From positions 1 through 64,000 of the forward strand of contig JAGEMR010000138.1 in assembly GCA_021030915.1 (NCBI GenBank): a DNA stretch of 64,000 nucleotides. Reading direction: 5' to 3'. The position numbers and the translations under genes are program-made. The stretch comes from Astrothelium macrocarpum. Taxonomy: Eukaryota; Ascomycota; Dothideomycetes; Trypetheliales; Trypetheliaceae. Shown in pieces: positions 57,021-64,000 of the stretch; within the stretch, counting starts at the first letter, position 1, and each line of letters opens with the position of its first letter. A model generated the notes under the pieces. The model was given only the letters and a program-made list of their open reading frames with translations. It was not told the DNA's origin and searched no databases.

Positions 57021-60000
57021 TCAAACACCTCGGAAGATCCTCACGACCAAGAACCACATCGCACCGATGAACCGGAACGCGCTCAAGCCAGCCACGGACC
57101 ACAATACAACCTCCATGTAGATTTGTGCCCGCTCGTTCACCACTTCCTCATCCGAGTCCGATGTGCTAGATGACGTTGCTGCGGAAGATGTCGCTTGTCT
57201 GCGCGCAAGGTCGTTCCTTGTTGGTGTCGGTTCAAGATACTCTTCGATGCCTAATTCCTGCGGAGACGGATAATCCGGTGCTGGCGTGACCTTTGCCTGC
57301 TCGACTCCACCCACTGGGACGTTCGTCCAGACTACTGGCACCTGGGTTTGAGTCGCTCTCGGCATCATCATTTTGGCCGCGGACGATGAAGATGGCGTGG
57401 AGCTTGAGTGAGTACCACCGATGTTTAGGCTTTCAACACCACCGACATTGAGGATGATGGCAGCGAGGGCCAAGTTGCAGAACATCCATGCAAGCACAAC
57501 GGCACTTCGGAATCCCTTGTAATAGTCTTCTTGTTTCTCATCTGGAGACGGAACCTTTTTGGCCGGCTTGTAAGGCGTCGAAAAGGCAGCAAGCTCCTTT
57601 TCGTATACTGTGTTCAAATCATGGTCGTCCGTTGGAATGTCAACCGCCACCTTTCCGGAAGGCTTTGTTGTTGCACCTGGTAACTTTTCTGCCTTGTCGT
57701 CACCCTTGGTACCCCATGAGATATCGTGCGTATTGCAGAATGCATAGACGTTCAAGATATTGATATATGTTGGCGTCATAAGAAGATACTGGATGAAACA
57801 CGTGATCATATGCCAGGGGTCAAGGAAGAGGATGGACACTACAATCCAAAGCACGTATGTCGACAGCATGGAGACAATCAAGGTGAAGAAAATCTTGTTG
57901 GTGAAGACTGTATGGATCGTGAGTGGCCCCTTCTTGAGTTGCTCTTGGATTGATCGAACAGTGATGAATACAGACGCGAAAATGAGGTAACTAGTATTTG
58001 TGGTTAGCACGTTCATGGACCGAAGGCAAGAAAAACATACGCCATGATGACAGCCCAAAAGTAGACCTGAGTCATGTAGAATCTGTTGGATCCTTGCGGT
58101 CTATTTCCGAGCGCCAGGACAAAGCATGTCATAAGAGTAGCGAGATAAAGCCACTCGAAAACGACAGCAAGGATCGTTCCAACGAGGCCAAGAAGGTCGC
58201 TTTGACCAAGAGAGGATGTCAAAATTCGAAAGACCAAGAAAAAATTACCCTGCCTAAATTAGCCTTGGCACATCCGCCGGTTGCATTAATAGATACTTAC
58301 CAAGGCAAACCAAGCAAACAACATGTTGATAGTTTGGTAAGTGAATTCGACGAAAAGCATGAGCTTCCGGAGGGCCGAATGATCACTCCTGAAGAGTTGT
58401 CCAGAATGTGCGAGCGCATATACAGCAGCGAAGAATGAGCCGTTGAGCCATCGTCTTCTCTGTAGAATAAAGTCGGCCATCTCAGTTGGCACGTCAGTCT
58501 CACCCGTCGCGGACTTGACGTATTGTAAGATCCATCGACAATTCCGCTTAGATACCAACTCCCAGCATAGAATACGATCCTCAGCCAGATACATGTTGGC
58601 GGTGAAAGTACCAGCGTTCGTACCATGAAGTTTTTCTCCGAGGAAGTATTTCTCAAGGGGGCCTTGCCCAGTTTTGTCATTTTGCAGAGCAATGTATCGG
58701 TAAGCGGAGAAAGCACCAGGTAGCACGGAAATGAAGCCGAAAGCGGACTCGAGAGGTTTGTCCAAGATGTTACTCATCTTGTACTCAAAGTTCTGGGTCG
58801 CGACCAGTGGGTTGAAGAGCTTCTTCCCGTGAACCAACATAGCCTTAATTTCACCGCAGGCTCCCGCGCACATCGGTTCAACGTCAAATGCCTTCCAAAG
58901 CTGGTAAATGGAGTCTTTCCCGGGCTTGGTTCCAGCATCAATGAGAACACAAATGTTGGGATCCAGCACACGCCCAAAGGCTTGGAAGAACCATCGATGA
59001 GAGTTGATCTTCTTCTGGTTTTTCTCCTTGAGACAGAATAATATCTGGACTGGTGTGTTTCCCTTCTTCACGTGGACAACGTTTTTCTTGATTTCAAGTG
59101 TCATGTTGGTTGTATACTAGCGGCTTGTTAGCACGGGTAAATAACAATTTTGCAAAAAGTTTCAGTACCTCATAGATATGGGCAGTTACATCTCTCTGAT
59201 TAACATGCTGCTTCGCAATACCATCTTGATAGACACCGAGACCAGCAAGTACTGCTCTTGTGCGGGGATTAATCTTAGCACGACCGTCACTAACCACACA
59301 AACCACAATCTTCTTCCAAGCCTCTTTGCCCCACGTCTTGCTGTTTGTTCGCGAATTCATGTGCTCAATATTCTTAATGACGCCAATCATGGTCCGGGCA
59401 AAAAGCTCATCTTCCTCATTGTACATTGTGACGACAATAAAGAGCTCTGTATGTCTAGACTGGGCAAAGAGTCTCTGTCTCAAAGTGTAACGCTCGTCAA
59501 AGAAGAATTCAGGATCACATGTCGCTGCAGTGTATCTCATGTGAGTAAACTCATCACGACCTGCTCCAGCTGGACGATCGAGCTGATTCAAGAGCCTTGG
59601 GGGGACAGGGCAGTCAAGAACCAAATTGCCATTGTAAAGTTGCACCTCCTTGACAGTTTTCCATCTCCTGATTGGTGCTGGATTTGTCTTCCCCTGCGGG
59701 AAATCCGAATAGGAGTCGTTGTTTGGGTCATCGTAAACAGGAGTCGAGGGCGCTTGAGGATTGGGGCCGTACGCGTTATCCGGTTGCAACATTGGTCGCG
59801 AATCTTGATCGTGTTCATAGTACTGATCGTCGTGTGTGTTGTATGGATGCAGCGGATCTCCGTCTGTTGCAGTAGGATTGTAAGGTCGATTGTAATATCC
59901 ATCGTGATGGGCTTCTGGAGAAAAGGCAAGGTCGCCGGCCCCACCTTGGGTGTAGTGGGGTGGAGGGTAATTATGGGCTTCGTAGTCTTCGTTGTGACCG

Positions 60001-60549
60001 AATGAGCCGGGGATATTCTCGACAGAATACTACGTAATTCGATCATCAGTAATGGACCATAGAACGCATGCGCGGGGATCTCCTTACGGTTGGTTGTGCT
60101 TGCAGCCTGTCGTAAGAAGCACCGGGACCTGGTCCCATAGGTATTTCTAGATGTGACTGAGACATTTCGGGCCGACCTTGGAGTGGATGGCCCTCAGGTG
60201 GTGTGCCATCATGTGCGTGAGGGTCCATATTTGCTGGATGGTACGGGTCGTCTGGGTCGTAGGTGTGTTCACCTTGATAGTCTAAGCGAGGTAGTGGTAG
60301 ATTAGTATATTATACGCATAGAAGAGTGCGCATTGATTCTGAGCGGTAGTGAAAGATGTCACAATGAAGTGGGTGAAGATGCTGTTGGTTGTTCTCTTTG
60401 TGTAGTGTCGAGGGGCCACTCTGGAATGACAGAATCTGGGGAAGCGGTTCCCTGACGCAACACCTAATGGGTGATCCTGAAGGTAATATGACTTGATGTG
60501 TCCCCTTGCTCAAAGGAATCAGGGACATACCGAGGCGATTGTATGACAT
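57021..60549 (-). CDS. Chitin synthase, division 1 (probably class III)
   Basis: Six exons (60549-60531, 60281-60088, 60029-59169, 59116-58301, 58249-58041, 57990-57021) encode 1022 aa. The first exon is 19 nt and is followed by a 249-bp intron. The N-terminal 190 residues are Pro/Tyr/Asp/His-rich. The GT2 catalytic core follows, with VVTMYNEEDELFARTM, VVSDGRAKINPR, LAEDRILCWEL (EDR about 537) and QRRRWLNGS (about 577-585), then a cluster of membrane spans (WFALGNFFLVFRIL across an intron, YLATLMTCFVLALGNRPQGS). It polymerises N-acetylglucosamine from UDP-GlcNAc into chitin across the plasma membrane. The GNRPQGS and FFLVFRIL segments favour class III; class is from memory of families. The C-terminal extension of about 150 residues is Ser/Thr-rich and ends in a membrane span. 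Confidence 0.93.
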
Positions 60550-62187
60550 GACGACGGCGTCTTCCCCAGACCGTCTGCAATCACGATCTCGTGCTGAGGT
60601 TCAAGGACAGGCTATTATGCGATGCTTTCAAGGTCTCGAAGTCGAATCAGATTTGTCGCTAAGAGCTTGGCTGTCCTGGACTTCACGCCTTGAACAAATC
60701 GCGATCGTTTGTGAAAGGGGTGTCGTGTTTCAAGTTAAGGTTAGAGGGTGATGTTGATCCGGGTGCGGAGCAGTGTTTACTTTGCGCCAAACTGCTCAGC
60801 AACTCGGTCAAAAGGTGAATGAACGGTGACCAGATGGAACGGTATGTAGGAGTCAAGGCTAACGATCACGAACAGATTGATTTTATTCGAATGATTCGGT
60901 GTGGTATCTACAGAGTACAGCTGCGCATGGCGCTTCTGTCGCTTGGACGGGTCGCGCAAATGCTCACCTGAGGCAAGCTAAACAGGGACTGCATGGCGAG
61001 AGCGCCAATCATACTAAGACATGTTCGTGTCCTAAGCCTCAAAGAAACGCGTATCTGCCGGCTCCTCTGAAGTCATCTTTCTTACCCGGCAGTGGTGGGC
61101 GGTGCAACTGTCTTGTCACGCTTTAAAGCCCTCGTCAAACCCCAAACGCTCTCACAGCCGGATTGTTGATTCCGCATGGCAGTGTCCTTGGAAGCATCCC
61201 TGCCTTGGTGTCGATTAAACGAAGACAATACGTCATCCTATCGCCACGCAACCGCGACGAGGTAGGGTTGAAGCCTCGACCGAGGCAGACTCGCAGACGC
61301 AAGAACAACCAAACAGATAAGGCACTGCGTTTTGAGCTAAATTTAGTAGTAGATGAGCTGTCGGGAACCTGCATACATTACCTACCTTAATGTGGTCAGC
61401 TCGCTACATCTGTAAGGCAGGGAAGTCAAAAAGGACTAAAGATGATGCTTTCTATTTGACATATTGGAGCACTCTCGACCATTCATGCTGCGCCGAATAA
61501 AATTGTACAGATGTTTGGTTTGTGGGCAATGAATCTTCTTCGAGGTCCATCGTCTTCCAATGCGTAAGGTGGCTTCCTGGAACTCGGCTAAGCAATAAGC
61601 ATTTTCACGATACCAACCCAACAATATCAGTTCATGTTCGCCTATTAAATCCATCTTAGAAAACAATTGGCTCAAAAGCCGAAGCTCTCGCTAGAATTAT
61701 GCACACTTTTTGTGCGGACTGCCTGGGGCGGTCTGGAAAGATTCAATTTTGATGAAATATCAAATCTTTACGCTACGCCCTTGGAAATTAATCATCCTTT
61801 GTCATATGCTAGAAATGGAGAAAGCCAAACTACTCCGGGCATGCACGTGGAGATTCGCTCGTTGTCTCCACCACATGCGGCTCAAATAACAAGCGAATCC
61901 GAACCCGAACTTAGACCTATACAGGTGTAACCAATAAGAGATGAGAGAAACACACTACTTCAGCAACGCCCTCTATATCATCCAACTTGGCTCGACTTTG
62001 TAAGCACTTTAAGCTGCACTCCTGACTCAGGAAGCAAAATCCTAACTACACGTTGGTCATGGATATATAACTAGGTATGGAAGACAAGCTTATCGGATTG
62101 GTTATGAGACCGTTTCCTCTCTGAATATCCACAAAAAATTACAATTTCCGATCACCTTGACTGCTTCGCTTCGAATCAATCATCGAC
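60550..62187. other. Intergenic, about 1.6 kb
   Basis: Divergent promoters of the chitin synthase and NmrA-like genes. An open plus-strand frame at 61667-61930 lacks an ATG start and any family feature. No gene supported. Confidence 0.5.
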
Positions 62188-63348
62188 ATGAAGACCGTTG
62201 CTGTTATTGGAGCTACAGGTGCACAAGGGGGAGGGGTTGCCCGCCGGCTGCAGAAGTCAGGAGAATGGCAAGTCCGAGGCATAACCCGTAACGTGAGCTC
62301 TAAATCTGCTCAAAACCTGAAGGCCAAGGGTATAGACGTTGCTGCTGCAGACCTTGATGATCACGAGTCTTTGATGAAAGCTTTTGAAGTCAGTCTCCCC
62401 GTTTCTCATACCCAGATCCATGCCCCCACGACTTTGCCCGAAACTATTCAAGATGACGACGAGCCGCAGCCAAGAGATCCCTGTCACTAAGGCATCTTCC
62501 ATGTATAGGGCGTCCACGCTATTTATGCTGTCACAAATTTCTGGGAGCATATTGGCACGAGAGGCGCTGATGGTGCTGGCGAATACGAAGCAAAGCAAGC
62601 CATCAACATTGCCCAAGCTGCTGCTCACACGCCGACCCTTGAGCATTATGTCTTCAGTACTCTTCAAGAGGCTTCTGCCATATCCAAAGGCAAGGCGCCT
62701 GTCCCGCACATGGACTACAAAGCAAGAGTCGACAACTACATTAGGGAGGAATTGCCAGACCTAGCCAAGAAAACCACCTTTCTCTGGATTGCTTTCTATG
62801 GTGCAAATTTGGCTGGCTTCCCTCTAATCAAGCCTTTCGAAGTGGTAAGCAGTCTCGCCTTCTCCTCAAAAGCAAATACGTGAAAGCTGATCTTCCAATC
62901 TCGTTTCAAGCCAATGTCTGGCGGCAAATATATCTGGGCTCAACCGACTCCTTCTACTGCGCTACTCCCTGTCACAGGTGACGTTGGGCACAATGCCGGC
63001 GTCTATGTTGATGCTATCCTGTCCCATCCAGATGAGACCCGCGGCAAATACATGAACGTCAAGACCGAGGTTCTCACGTTTCAGCAAATCTTGAATATCT
63101 GGTCCGAAATTAGTGGAAAGGAGGCAGTATATGTCAGTATTGCGCTTGAAGAGTTCCAAAAATTGTGGGGTCCGTTTGGGCTGGAGATGGCCATGCAGTA
63201 TAAGTTCGGGGAAGTAGCTAAGGGTGACTGGGAGATTTTGATGAGGGAAAAAGGGTTGCTCGTGGAACCAGACGAAGTTGGAATCGCGAAGAACGACTTG
63301 ATAGATTTGAGACAGACTTTTGAGAGTATGAAGGAAAGTCTAGTTTGA
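62188..63348 (+). CDS. NmrA-like NAD(P)-binding protein
   Basis: Three exons (62188-62388, 62509-62844, 62911-63348; introns 120 and 66 bp) encode 324 aa. A Rossmann fold opens with VAVIGATGAQGGGVARRL, whose GxxGxxG lies at residues 8-14. The rest follows the NmrA/HSCARG pattern: GITRNVSSKSAQNLKAKG, YAVTNFWEH, HYVFSTLQEAS (strand six), and a C-terminal substrate or partner domain with YMNVKTEVLTFQQILNIWSE. NmrA proteins sense NAD(P) redox state and regulate GATA factors; many fungal relatives are oxidoreductases or regulators of unknown target. The active-site Tyr of classical SDRs is not evident, as usual in this family. Confidence 0.9.
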
Positions 63349-63648
63349 GCGGTACCTTGTTGCTGTCTTCCGAAAAGTCATTCTTTGTCGCCTTTGTTCG
63401 CAAAAATGCAAGATGCATTCAACAAAGAAGTAAGGATGATTTTTCTTTCAGCCGATCAACGCTTAGTTTCAACAAGGTAGCATCAAATCAATAAATTTCT
63501 GAAATGATTGCCCAAAAGTTCTACAACCTTCATCACATCTCAACTCTTGGCTTCGGCAATTCATCGAGCCTCGTTCGATTTCTCCAGTCTTTACCTTTCC
63601 TGTACTCGTAGGCCTCGTCAGATTTACCAAATCGTTTTCCAGCTCAAA
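63349..63648. other. Short intergenic, 0.3 kb
   Basis: 3' region of the NmrA-like gene and leader of the gene cut by the window end. No other feature. Confidence 0.4.
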
Positions 63649-64000
63649 ATGCCTGTCAGAGTGAGCAGCATCTGGGTATATTCGTTTGGTCCCATTGACA
63701 CCAGGCCCATCATCGCCGAATTCCGCAAGAAGTGCCAATCGCTGGGTCTTCGCGTTGAGAACACTATTCAACTTGAGCAGTATGCTGACATTGCCCCTGG
63801 ATGTCAAAACAAGGTCCAACGGTTATGTATCGTACATGGCTCAGTCGGTCAGACTAAGCGGGAATTGCACGTCAACTTGAATCAGGTGACATACATTACC
63901 ATAGGTGAGTTCCATGCACAAATCCCTTTTTCTCCCTCTCCATACCATTTCATCCCTTGGAAAACATTTTGACGTCCTCTTGCTAATGCTTCTTGTTCTA
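63649..64000 (+). CDS. First exon of unrecognised gene, cut by window end
   Basis: An ATG at 63649 opens an 85-codon frame (MPVRVSSIWVYSFGPID...) that ends at a strong donor (ATAG followed by GTGAGT at 63905). A likely branch site (GCTAAT) lies near 63980, so the acceptor is probably just past 64000. The peptide has no recognisable domain; RPIIAEFRKKCQSLGLRVEN and LCIVHGSVGQTKRELHVNLN look like an alternating helix and strand fold. Only the N-terminus can be seen. Confidence 0.55.

Noticed and set aside
61667..61930. An 87-codon plus-strand frame upstream of the NmrA-like gene
   Set aside because: No ATG start, no domain, and no splice partners.

Overview
This window comes from a filamentous ascomycete (Pezizomycotina). 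Genes are interrupted by many short introns (mostly 49-70 bp) with GT...AG ends and CTAAC/CTRAY-like branch sites, and the gene families are fungal: Zn(II)2Cys6 factor, HET-domain protein, chitin synthase, ORM protein, 17.8 kDa complex I subunit, endopolygalacturonase. Very AT-rich DNA holding transposons decayed by transitions, next to ordinary gene-rich DNA, is the pattern left by repeat-induced point mutation (RIP). The secreted pectinase, a small cysteine-containing secreted protein and this compartment structure suggest a plant-associated fungus, perhaps a leotiomycete; that placement is inference.

Layout. 1-6290 is an AT-rich block with no live gene. It contains two dead DNA transposons of about 1.9 kb with terminal inverted repeats and TA target duplications; one keeps a recognisable transposase C-terminal zinc-knuckle relic. 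The block ends abruptly at about 6290. 6.6-11.9 kb carries accessory-type genes: a Zn(II)2Cys6 factor, a phytanoyl-CoA dioxygenase-family enzyme and a candidate secreted effector. 12-31.3 kb is core genome: a large uncharacterised protein, a coiled-coil (She3-like) protein, the RNA 3'-end processing factor Pta1/symplekin, two small mitochondrial respiratory genes (COA3 and the 17.8 kDa complex I subunit), a small nuclear-looking protein, a SET/MYND methyltransferase, a large sterol-glucosyltransferase-like protein and a MARVEL-domain membrane protein. 32.4-45.5 kb holds metabolism, transport and secretion genes: a PHYHD1-like dioxygenase, a monocarboxylate-type MFS transporter, an endopolygalacturonase, the sphingolipid regulator ORM, a CDF zinc transporter and a sugar transporter. 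48.8-53.4 kb holds a four-exon HET-domain protein and a 2EXR/F-box-like protein. 54-64 kb holds an 11-zinc-knuckle protein, a chitin synthase, an NmrA-like protein and the first exon of a gene cut by the window end.

Exon structures were worked out by hand from splice signals and reading phase. Every complete spliced model is a multiple of three, but individual boundaries may be off by a base or two. No CRISPR array, rRNA or convincing tRNA was seen. No new multi-gene system is evident. The observations most worth following are the RIP-decayed transposon pair, the candidate effector, the zinc-knuckle protein with tryptophan-rich ends, and the tiny first exons.
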